Positions 37,534-46,913 of a stretch of 64,000 nt of DNA are shown here, piece after piece. The stretch spans positions 30,746-94,745 of the forward strand of contig NZ_MJGC01000047.1 of assembly GCF_001746915.1 (NCBI RefSeq), written 5' to 3'. The DNA is from Desertifilum tharense IPPAS B-1220. GTDB taxonomy: Bacteria; Cyanobacteriota; Cyanobacteriia; Cyanobacteriales; Desertifilaceae. Below the pieces are notes generated by a model. The model searched no databases. It was not told the origin of the DNA and was given only the letters and a program-made list of their open reading frames with translations. Numbering within the stretch: position 1 is the stretch's first letter; each line of letters opens with the position of its first letter. Made by a program: the position numbers and the translations under genes.

Positions 37534-37950
37534 ATGCCTGCAAAAGACATTTTTCACGATGCAGTTAAACACGCACTCCAGAAAGAAGAGTGGATCGTTA
37601 CAGACGATCCGCTAGTGATTAAATTTGGCAAAGATAAAATGTCTATTGATTTAGGTGCTGAAAAGCTGTTAGCAGCCGAGCGAGGAAAGGATAAAATTGC
37701 TGTTGAGATTAAAAGCTTCTTAGGAGATTCACAACTTTTTGACTATCATGCTGCTTTAGGTCAGTTCCTGAATTATCGGTTAGCCTTACGACTCAAAGAT
37801 CCCGATCGCGTTTTATTTCTAGCAGTTCCCCTAAAGACGTTTCAATCGCTTTTCAGTCGGGACTTTGCTCAGGCTTCAGTCCGAGAGTATCACGTGAAGT
37901 TAATCATTTACGACCCCATCGCCGAGGTAATTGTGCAATGGCAAAACTAG
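37534..37950 (+). CDS. xisH: XisH-family protein
   Basis: About 138 residues from the ATG at 37534 (MPAKDIFHDAVKHAL); the frame is open from 37471 but the extra leader does not match the family. XisH was named as a control factor for fdxN element excision in Anabaena, but relatives are common in cyanobacteria far from any such element. The motif pattern SIDLGAEKLLAAE ... KIAVEIKSF fits a PD-(D/E)XK nuclease-like core. Its last 13 bases overlap xisI, so both are one unit. No xisF recombinase or excisable element is visible here. Confidence 0.92.
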   Translation: MPAKDIFHDAVKHALQKEEWIVTDDPLVIKFGKDKMSIDLGAEKLLAAERGKDKIAVEIKSFLGDSQLFDYHAALGQFLNYRLALRLKDPDRVLFLAVPLKTFQSLFSRDFAQASVREYHVKLIIYDPIAEVIVQWQN

Positions 37951-38273
37951 AACAATATCGCCAGTATATACAGGAGTTCTTAAGCGACTCTGGCAACTAT
38001 GGATCGGCTTCAGACGAAGTTGAAGTTCAACTCATTTTCGATCCCATTCGAGATCATTATCAGATTCTAGAGATTGGTTGGGAAGATGGCGATCGCATTT
38101 ATAGCTGCGTGATGCACCTAGATATCAAGAATGAGAAGATTTGGATTCAGCGAAATATGACTGATATTCAGATTGCTGAGGAGTTAATCAAGATGGGAGT
38201 CCCCAGAGAAGATATTATCCTAGGACTACACAGTCCTGTTTATCGTCAATACACGCAATATGGCGTTGCTTAA
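37938..38273 (+). CDS. xisI: XisI-family protein
   Basis: A 111-residue partner of XisH. It starts MAKLEQYRQYIQEFL and has the family core HLDIKNEKIWIQRNMTD and LIKMGVPREDIILGLHSP. Overlap with xisH by 13 bases shows translational coupling. XisH/XisI pairs are multi-copy in cyanobacteria; by analogy to other coupled nuclease-like/partner pairs XisI could modulate XisH, which is inference. Confidence 0.92.
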   Translation: MAKLEQYRQYIQEFLSDSGNYGSASDEVEVQLIFDPIRDHYQILEIGWEDGDRIYSCVMHLDIKNEKIWIQRNMTDIQIAEELIKMGVPREDIILGLHSPVYRQYTQYGVA

Positions 38274-38282
38274 TGAGTTCCC

Positions 38283-38316
38283 CGGCTAGCCACCCGAAGA
38301 GAGGGTAGGCTAGCCG
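38283..38316. terminator. bidirectional hairpin between xisI and gyrB
   Basis: A perfect nine-base stem CGGCTAGCC/GGCTAGCCG, with an inner ACCC/GGGT stem. It lies between two convergent stop codons (38273 and 38328). There is no clear T-run. Confidence 0.6.
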
Positions 38317-38327
38317 TAAAACTGGAC

Positions 38328-40358
<2,031 letters not shown>

Positions 40359-40427
40359 TTAGCTTAATTTTTTCTGGGGGATGCACCTAGGTTAGAATCG
40401 ATTTTGAAGAGGGGGTGTTTGGCTGCC

Positions 40428-41339
40428 ATGTCTCAACAGGGGCTAATTGTAATTTGTGGGGCGACAGCCACGGGGAAGTCTGGGTTAGCACTGCAACTGG
40501 CACAGGATCTTGGTAGCGTCATTTTAAGTGCAGATTCGCGCCAGGTGTACCGAGAGTTTAACATTGGGACGGCGAAACCAACAGAGGCGGAGTGCCAGTC
40601 CGTTCGCCATGAGTTGATTGATATCTGCGATCCGACGGAAACGCTGACGGTTGCAGATTACCAAGAACAGGCGCAACGGTTGATTGCCAAGTTTCACCAA
40701 GACTCCATTTTACCCTTGCTCGTTGGGGGAACAGGACTCTATATTAAGTCGGTTGTGCGGGGGATGAAGATTCCGCGAGTTGCACCCCAGACAGAATTGC
40801 GATCGCAACTTGCCTCCCTCGGTCAATCTCAATGTTATGCCATGTTGCAACAAGTAGACCCCCAAGCAACCCAAAAGATTCATGAAAATGATTCGGTGAG
40901 AACTCTCCGGGCGCTAGAAGTTTTCTATGTCACGGGTTGCCCCATTTCTCAGCAACAAGGTGAAAACCCACCCCTCTATTCTACCTTACAAATTGGCTTA
41001 GATACCGAAGATTTAACCGCCAGAATTGCTCGCCGAACTCAACAAATGATCGCCGATGGATTTGTTGCCGAAGTTGAATATCTTTGCCAAAAATATGGAA
41101 TCGATCTCCCTTTACTGAATACGCTAGGCTATCAAGAAATCAAGCAATATCTCGCAGGCAAAATTAGCCTAGAGGAAGCCATAGAGTTAACCATTTTACA
41201 CACGCGCCAATTTGCCAAACGCCAGCGCACTTGGTTTAGAGCTAATCCTCAGATAGAATGGTTTGATGCTGATTGTCCCGATTTAATCGAAAAAGTAGGG
41301 CAACGCATCCAGGAATTTCAAGATACCCAGTTGGGTTAA
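40428..41339 (+). CDS. miaA: tRNA dimethylallyltransferase
   Basis: About 303 residues from the ATG at 40428; a TTG at 40404 also opens the frame. MiaA adds a dimethylallyl group to A37 of tRNAs that read UNN codons. The P-loop GATATGKSGLALQLA and DSRQVYREFNIGTAKPT are family signatures, as are LLVGGTGLYIKSV and the C-terminal RQFAKRQRTWFR. Divergent from gyrB, with about 180 bases between starts. Confidence 0.95.
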   Translation: MSQQGLIVICGATATGKSGLALQLAQDLGSVILSADSRQVYREFNIGTAKPTEAECQSVRHELIDICDPTETLTVADYQEQAQRLIAKFHQDSILPLLVGGTGLYIKSVVRGMKIPRVAPQTELRSQLASLGQSQCYAMLQQVDPQATQKIHENDSVRTLRALEVFYVTGCPISQQQGENPPLYSTLQIGLDTEDLTARIARRTQQMIADGFVAEVEYLCQKYGIDLPLLNTLGYQEIKQYLAGKISLEEAIELTILHTRQFAKRQRTWFRANPQIEWFDADCPDLIEKVGQRIQEFQDTQLG

Positions 41340-41591
41340 ACTGTGGCAAGATGCGATCGCACTTGGGCGGATATGCAGAACTTTCCTGTAGATCTACCAA
41401 TTTTGGAGGGATCTACACTAAGAGATTCGTTTGTTCACCCTAGATGGAAGGATTTACAGTAAAGCTCTGTACTATACATTATTAGGTTGCTTCATCTTCT
41501 CGTGAGAATGACAGTTAATCTAGATTATCTGGGTGAGTCTTGGCATAGGATATACTACATATAAAAGTACCCCGAAGTTACTTAGACTAGT

Positions 41592-42413
41592 ATGCGAAAC
41601 ATCATTGATGAAATTCTTGAGAAAAAGTCAAGAAATATACCAATTACAGATTGGTTACAGCCATCAAGACCAAGATGGGATTTAGTATCTAATCGAATTT
41701 CTCGAATAAGAGCTATTCCCCATGCAATCAATCTGCTAGATCTTATCTGTTATCGTTTTGAAATCGAAGACATAGAGAAATATCCTGAAATAGAAAGCGA
41801 ATGTCATGAAGTCCGTTTTCCAGGAGGGGTCGTAAACGAGATTTCTCGTTATATTCCTATCGGTCTTGTTGCTTGTATTGAGGCATATTTCCGACAAGTA
41901 TATGCAGATCTAATTGATTACGGCGATCCCTACAAACAGAATGCTGCCGAGTTTTCAGACATAAAATTTAACATTAAAACAGCGATATCACTTGAAAGAG
42001 CGGATCTTTCGATAGGAGACTTTATTTCTCACCTTCTGCCCATCAATAGTTTTGAAGGTATTGAAAGCACTATGACTAAACTAACAGGTAGCAATTTCTC
42101 GCAAGCACTAGAGAGGGAGATTGAGAATAGTAAGGAGTTGCAACAAACAGAGCTTCTTATAGGTAGTGAGGAAGATTACATTAAAAGAGGATACAAAATA
42201 ATATCTGGAGGTTTGGTTGTACCAACATCCCAAAAACTTCATCGAGATATGGTTTGTGCTATTAAAGATGTGTTTGAATTGAGGCATAGATTATGTCATG
42301 AAGCTAGTCCTATCATGTCGGATCATGACGATGCTGTAATCTCAGAAGCACCAGGTGCAGTTCTCAGATTTTTAGTGGTTTCTGAGGCTGTAGTTGAAAG
42401 AATGTTATCTTAA
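41592..42413 (+). CDS. HEPN-like protein (possible RNase), orphan
   Basis: A 273-residue protein. The C-terminal region has IKDVFELRHRLCHEASP, where RHRLCH fits the R-x4-H motif of HEPN nucleases. The rest is helical. The gene is more AT-rich than miaA and the flanking genes, and it is isolated by unusual intergenic stretches, which suggests acquisition by transfer. HEPN proteins often act in toxin-antitoxin or defence systems, but no partner (for example an MNT nucleotidyltransferase) is adjacent. The HEPN assignment rests mainly on that motif and context. Confidence 0.5.
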   Translation: MRNIIDEILEKKSRNIPITDWLQPSRPRWDLVSNRISRIRAIPHAINLLDLICYRFEIEDIEKYPEIESECHEVRFPGGVVNEISRYIPIGLVACIEAYFRQVYADLIDYGDPYKQNAAEFSDIKFNIKTAISLERADLSIGDFISHLLPINSFEGIESTMTKLTGSNFSQALEREIENSKELQQTELLIGSEEDYIKRGYKIISGGLVVPTSQKLHRDMVCAIKDVFELRHRLCHEASPIMSDHDDAVISEAPGAVLRFLVVSEAVVERMLS

Positions 42414-42749
42414 GCGATGATTTATCGACTTTTTTAGTCAAAGTTCTTCGATTTGCCAGCAGGTCAACAATTCTAGTTCAGTGGATTGATCGAAACCACT
42501 GGTAGTGTTGCTGAACCTTTGGCAGCTGCTGATTAGCTAGTAAAGCGACAACCTTAATTTATTGAGTTGACCTAATGCCAAAATGCTTGCATTAAGACTT
42601 TTAAATGTTTCTCATCTTAACCTTTCCAGATTTAAAGCTGACGGCTGAACAGGTACTGAGGTCAGGTCGATAAAATCATGATGGGCTACCCTTGATACAG
42701 CTAGTAGCGAGTGTCTTGATTGTAAGAGCGATCGCTCTTACAGATCGCC
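42414..42749. other. intergenic region with possible Uma2 remnant
   Basis: About 335 bases. A short frame at 42605-42673 (22 codons, with LILTFPDLKLTAEQ) resembles the N-terminus of Uma2 proteins such as LILNLDTVHLTDEQ in the gene at 32583-33158, so it may be a decayed Uma2 fragment. The match is short and weak. No other gene was seen. Confidence 0.25.
42721..42742. terminator. 22-base perfect palindrome centred on HIP1
   Basis: A perfect inverted repeat whose middle is GCGATCGC and whose arms are TGTAAGA/TCTTACA. It sits eight bases past the stop of the Uma2 gene at 42750, where a terminator would be. There is no T-run, so it could instead be a protein-binding or recombination-prone site. 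Confidence 0.4.
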
Positions 42750-43547
42750 TTAGAGTGAATCGGGATTAATCCCTAATTCGCGTAACTTCTCAGCTAGCTT
42801 TTGGGCGCGTTGTTCGGCATCATTAGCACGTTGTTCGGCATCATTCGCCCGTTCATCGCCCGTCAGTAACAGCGTTCCATCCCGCTGACACCAGCGCAAC
42901 CAGCTATCTTGTCTTCCTTCAAATTCACCTTGCCAGAGGGTTACACCTAAACCCACTTGTTCTAGCCATTCTGGGGAGATTTCTGCATACCTCATTCCCC
43001 GCAATTCATAGGCTTGTAAAACCCGGTCGCTGATTTGTTGCTTGGGGTCATAAACGATATAGTAACTCACTCTAACGCGTTCGTAGATTTTGAGCTTTTT
43101 ATCCAGTTCGTTCCCTTCGCGGTTAGAGACAATTTCAATCGCGACATCAGGGGGTTTACCCAAGCGCCAAACCATATAAGCGCGATTTTTCTTCTCCCAC
43201 CAGTTTTCGGGGACGGTGACGTTTAAACTTAACAAAACATCTGGGACAATTGCGGGATTATCATCAATATTAAAGACGCCGACATTAGCAGCCGCTAAAA
43301 AGGTTTGCTCTCGCCAAGAACTGTAGAGGGCGCTGACCAGTAGGCGTTGTTGTTTTTCTGAGGCGAAATTATCCACAGGTGTATCGTCTTCAGTAATCAG
43401 ATGATCGACTCTGGGCGGTTCAAAGAAATCTTGGCATTCAATTAAACTGGGTTGGTGTCCCATTGGCTTGACCCTCCAATAATGGGGTTCACAAACATTA
43501 TGGCGCAGAAGCATCTTGCTCTTGGGTCGCGCGATCGCACTTAGCAT
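42750..43547 (-). CDS. Uma2-family (DUF820) putative endonuclease with helical tail
   Basis: A 265-residue Uma2 protein. The core has PDVLLSLNVTVPENWWE, PDVAIEIVSNREGNELDKKL and VSYYIVYDPKQQ. The C-terminus (about 232-265) carries two NDAEQRA repeats and ends in LAEKLRELGINPDSL, like the tails of the tandem pair at 4533-6086 (LRAAGIEP). The ATG at 43547 lies inside a duplicated repeat, copy 1 of 43531-43714, so the start and upstream signals were duplicated. Confidence 0.88.
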   Translation of the reverse strand: MLSAIARPKSKMLLRHNVCEPHYWRVKPMGHQPSLIECQDFFEPPRVDHLITEDDTPVDNFASEKQQRLLVSALYSSWREQTFLAAANVGVFNIDDNPAIVPDVLLSLNVTVPENWWEKKNRAYMVWRLGKPPDVAIEIVSNREGNELDKKLKIYERVRVSYYIVYDPKQQISDRVLQAYELRGMRYAEISPEWLEQVGLGVTLWQGEFEGRQDSWLRWCQRDGTLLLTGDERANDAEQRANDAEQRAQKLAEKLRELGINPDSL

Positions 43548-43714
43548 AGAGATTGTGCAATTTAACCTGCTGGGTGGTGTTGGGTCGCACTCTCGTTTGA
43601 CCCAACCTACTCATTTCCCCATGTATAGGGTGGCGATCGCACTTAGCATAGAGATTGTGCAATTTAACCTGCTGGGTGGTGTTGGGTCGCGCTAGGCTTG
43701 ACCCAACCTACTCA
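43531..43714. repeat. direct repeat of ~82 bases, each with a REP-like hairpin
   Basis: Copy 1 is 43531-43612 and copy 2 is 43633-43714 (102-base offset). Each contains GCGATCGCACTTAGCATAG at one end and a perfect stem GTTGGGTC/GACCCAAC at the other (43579-43606 and 43681-43707). Copy 1 covers the start codon of the Uma2 gene; copy 2 carries the same start codon but its frame stops after 12 codons. Confidence 0.85.
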
Positions 43715-43742
43715 CTTTCCCCCATCTCCCCATCCCCCCATC
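43715..43742. repeat. CCCCATC-type low-complexity tract
   Basis: A CTTTCCCCCATCTCCCCATC-like tract located directly outside the msrP stop codon. The unit type matches the inserts inside cobN. Confidence 0.7.
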
Positions 43743-43745
43743 CTC

Positions 43746-44726
43746 CTAGGTATAGAGGTGCGCTACATACTCCCCATAACCGTTATAGGGAAGCGTTGGA
43801 ACCCGTTTCCAGGAGAGAGAATCTTCTGAACTAATGATTTTTTCCCTGGCTTGCGACCAACGGGGATGGGGTTTATCGGGGTTGACATTGGCTTCAAAGT
43901 CGTACTCGCTTTTGACCACCGTATTCCAGAAAGTGGCCGGTTGAGTGTCTACAAACTCAATTTTGACGACCGATTTCGCCCCTTTATAGCCATATTTCCA
44001 AGGAATCACTTCCCGGATGGGGGCCCCATGTTGTTTGGGGAGAGTGTGGCCGTAAATTCCGGTGGCGAAAAAGGCGAGATCGTTCGCCATCTCATCGATT
44101 CGCAGGCTTTCAGTATAAGGCCAAGGCAAGTGCGGTGGGGCGAGCCAACCCGGCCCAGAGGTGACATCTTTATCAAACCAGGAGGTAAAGCGAACGAATT
44201 TGGCTTGGGAAGTGGGTTCAACATCTGCCATCAATAGGCGCATGGGAAACCCAACCCAGGGAACCACCATAGACCAAGCTTCAACGCAACGGAAGCGATA
44301 GACGCGTTCTTCAATGGGAAATTTGCGATTAATCCCATCGAGATCGTAGGTACGGGGTTTTTTCACCAAACCGGAGACTTCTACCTTCCAATCTTCTAAG
44401 GGTAAAGCTTGGGCAACTCTCCAAATTTCTTTACCGCGACCAAATTCGTAGAAGTTATTATACTTAGCGGCGACATCCTCCGGGGTTAGGGGACGGTCTA
44501 CTTGAGCAAAGCGGGGATTGCGAACCAAGTTAGAATATTCCTGAAGATAATCGTAGGAAATTTCTGAGTCTCGATCGGACTGACAGCCTGCTAGGGGGAG
44601 AATTGATGCGCTTAACCCCGCCCCTAATAAGCCTTTCATAAAGCGACGACGGTTGAGAAAAACAGATTCTGGGGTAATTTCTCGGTCTAGAATTTCCCAA
44701 GACTTAGGTACGCGGATTAAAGTCAT
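43746..44726 (-). CDS. msrP: protein-methionine-sulfoxide reductase catalytic subunit MsrP
   Basis: A 326-residue molybdopterin enzyme (YedY family) that repairs oxidised methionines in the periplasm. A twin-arginine signal is visible (NRRRFMKGLLGAGLSASILP), followed by a lipobox-like LAGC, so it may be a Tat-exported lipoprotein. The Mo-coordinating Cys lies in YRFRCVEAWSMVVPWVGFP. The C-terminal domain matches the family (PYTESLRIDEMANDLAF, PIREVIPWKYGYK). MsrP normally works with the haem membrane protein MsrQ, which is not next to it here. Confidence 0.93.
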   Translation of the reverse strand: MTLIRVPKSWEILDREITPESVFLNRRRFMKGLLGAGLSASILPLAGCQSDRDSEISYDYLQEYSNLVRNPRFAQVDRPLTPEDVAAKYNNFYEFGRGKEIWRVAQALPLEDWKVEVSGLVKKPRTYDLDGINRKFPIEERVYRFRCVEAWSMVVPWVGFPMRLLMADVEPTSQAKFVRFTSWFDKDVTSGPGWLAPPHLPWPYTESLRIDEMANDLAFFATGIYGHTLPKQHGAPIREVIPWKYGYKGAKSVVKIEFVDTQPATFWNTVVKSEYDFEANVNPDKPHPRWSQAREKIISSEDSLSWKRVPTLPYNGYGEYVAHLYT

Positions 44727-44843
44727 AGCAATTGTAATTGAAACAACGCGAGGGGGTTTATTGGTGCGAAATGCTAGGGCGGTTTTGGTATTGAGTCTGG
44801 CTCAATCCCCGATAATATTGTGCCAAAATCCTTGTAATTGACG

Positions 44844-46913
44844 ATGGTGCGAGTTGATATGTTGGGAAAAACGTTACGGGGGCGCTACAACATCATCAAG
44901 CAGTTAGGATGCGGTGGGTTTGGTACGACCTTTATTGCAGAGGACTTGGATTTACCGGGAAATCCCTGGTGTGTGGTGAAGCAACTGCAAGCGCAAGGGG
45001 TCGATCCGATGCTGTTCCAAACGGCCCGACGTTTATTTGAAACCGAGGCGCAGGTTCTCTATCGTCTAGGGAAACACGATCGCATTCCTCAATTATTTGC
45101 TCATTTCGAGGAACATCAAGAGTTTTACTTGGTGCAGGAGTATATTGAGGGCGAGGATTTGGCGCAACAGTTTGCTTCAGGGGTGTGGGATGAGGTGCAG
45201 GTGTTGCAGCTATTGGAGGATTTGTTAGAGATTCTCGCGTTCGTTCACCAACAAAATGTGGTTCACCGGGATATTAAACCCTCGAATATTATTCGCCGCC
45301 AAGCTGATGGGCGGTTTGTGTTGATTGATTTTGGGGCGGTGAAGCAGTTAAGCGCGTTAGGGGCGACGACGACGGGACAAACGCGCAGTACGCTATCGAT
45401 TGGTTCGCCGGGATATATGCCGAACGAGCAACAGGGGGGCAAACCGCGTTACAGTAGCGATATTTATGCGTTGGGGATGACGGCGATTGAGGCGCTAACG
45501 GGGATTTGTCCCAATCAGTTACCGGACGATCCTCATACGGGGGAGGTGAGTTGGCGATCGCGCGCTCAAGTCCGACCTCAGTTTGCTGCTATTCTCAATC
45601 AGATGGTGCGATCGCACTACAAAGATCGCTACACCACGGTTGAGGAGGTTTTGCAGGATTTACACCGCCTGCAACTGGTTCCGGCGACGAAGTTAACCCA
45701 ACCGATGACGCCTCCTCCTTCCCCGCCGAGTGTTGCCAGCCGTTGGGGACAGGTGGCGTTAATTTTCTGTACGATTGGGATAACGTTGGGCGTTTCTCAA
45801 TTATTCGCCTCGGATCGACCGTTACAAGAGGTGCGCGTTGTACCCACCGTTCCGCCGGAAATTGCCTCAATGCCTATTCCCACGATGTCTCCAGGTCCGA
45901 TGATGGCGGCGAAACCCACTTCCCCGACGAATCGGACGACGGATTTGTTGATTCAGGGGAATGTGTTGATGGAGTTACAGCGCTATGATGAGGCGATCGC
46001 AGCTTTCGATCAGGCGGTGAAACTCAAGCCAGACTATCCGGAGGCGTGGGTAGACTTGGGAAACGCGCTGATGCAGGTGAACCGCTATCCCGATGCGCTG
46101 AATGCCTATGATGAGGCGCTGAAGTTGCAATTGGACGATCCGCAAACTTGGTACTATCGGGCGGTGGTTCTCAATGCGTTGCAACGCTACGAGGAGGCGC
46201 TAGTCGCCCTGACAAAAGCCCGTCAAGCGGGGTATGAGGAGACGGTGGAGGGGTTGGAAGTTCGAGGTGTCGCCCTGACAGCGTTGCAACGCTACGAGGA
46301 GGCGCTGCTGGTGTATGTGGAGGCGATGAAGTTTACACCGCGTTCGGCGCAGTTGTGGTACAAACAAGGATATTTGCTCAATCAGTTGGGGCGTCATGAG
46401 GAGGCGCTATCGGCGTTGAATCAAGCGCTGGAGTTGCAAAGCGATCGCGTTGAGGCGTTGATTGAACGGGGAAAGACGCTGGGCGAATTGCAACGCTATG
46501 AGGAGGCGCTGGCGACGATTGATAAGGCGCTACCGCTGGCGACGGATTCGGCGACGGGTTGGGGAGAGAGGGGCGATCTTTTGTTAAAGTTGGGACGCTA
46601 CGATGAGGCGATCGCAGCCCTGAATAAGGCGGTCCAATTGCAAGCTGATTATGGGAAGGCGTGGTTTTCTCAAGGATTGGCGTTGGAGAAGTTACAGCGC
46701 CATGAGGAGGCGCTGAAGGCGTTCGATCAAGCGGTAAAGTTACAGCCAGAGGATTCTCAGGCTTGGTATCGCCGGGGGGTGACGTTGGAAAGGTTGCAAA
46801 AGGTTGAAGAGGCGATCGCATCTTACGATAAGGCGATTCAAATTTGGCCGGCTAATGCTGAGGCGATTGAAAGCCGTAAATATCTCTTGCAGAGTTTAGG
46901 ACGAAATGAGTAA
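44844..46913 (+). CDS. Ser/Thr protein kinase with TPR domain
   Basis: About 689 residues; ATGs at 44844 and 44859 are both possible, and MLGKTLRGRYNIIKQLG at 44859 matches common cyanobacterial kinase starts. The kinase domain (~10-275) has GCGGFGTTFIA, VVKQL (invariant Lys), VHRDIKPSNIIR and LIDFGAVKQL. A transmembrane helix near 300 (VALIFCTIGITLGVSQLFA) is followed by about nine TPRs (~375-680, for example RYDEAIAAFDQAVKLKPDY). The TPRs would be outside the membrane if the kinase is cytosolic. The stop overlaps the next start (TAATG), so it is translationally coupled to a TPR glycosyltransferase. Confidence 0.93.
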   Translation: MVRVDMLGKTLRGRYNIIKQLGCGGFGTTFIAEDLDLPGNPWCVVKQLQAQGVDPMLFQTARRLFETEAQVLYRLGKHDRIPQLFAHFEEHQEFYLVQEYIEGEDLAQQFASGVWDEVQVLQLLEDLLEILAFVHQQNVVHRDIKPSNIIRRQADGRFVLIDFGAVKQLSALGATTTGQTRSTLSIGSPGYMPNEQQGGKPRYSSDIYALGMTAIEALTGICPNQLPDDPHTGEVSWRSRAQVRPQFAAILNQMVRSHYKDRYTTVEEVLQDLHRLQLVPATKLTQPMTPPPSPPSVASRWGQVALIFCTIGITLGVSQLFASDRPLQEVRVVPTVPPEIASMPIPTMSPGPMMAAKPTSPTNRTTDLLIQGNVLMELQRYDEAIAAFDQAVKLKPDYPEAWVDLGNALMQVNRYPDALNAYDEALKLQLDDPQTWYYRAVVLNALQRYEEALVALTKARQAGYEETVEGLEVRGVALTALQRYEEALLVYVEAMKFTPRSAQLWYKQGYLLNQLGRHEEALSALNQALELQSDRVEALIERGKTLGELQRYEEALATIDKALPLATDSATGWGERGDLLLKLGRYDEAIAALNKAVQLQADYGKAWFSQGLALEKLQRHEEALKAFDQAVKLQPEDSQAWYRRGVTLERLQKVEEAIASYDKAIQIWPANAEAIESRKYLLQSLGRNE

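Noticed and set aside
37534..38273. xisH/xisI as part of an fdxN excision element
   Set aside because: No recombinase gene, nif gene or element boundaries are visible in the window.
46378..46821. 147-codon minus-strand frame
   Set aside because: Antisense of the repetitive TPR region of the Ser/Thr kinase gene; Pro/Ser-rich as expected from the complement of TPR codons.
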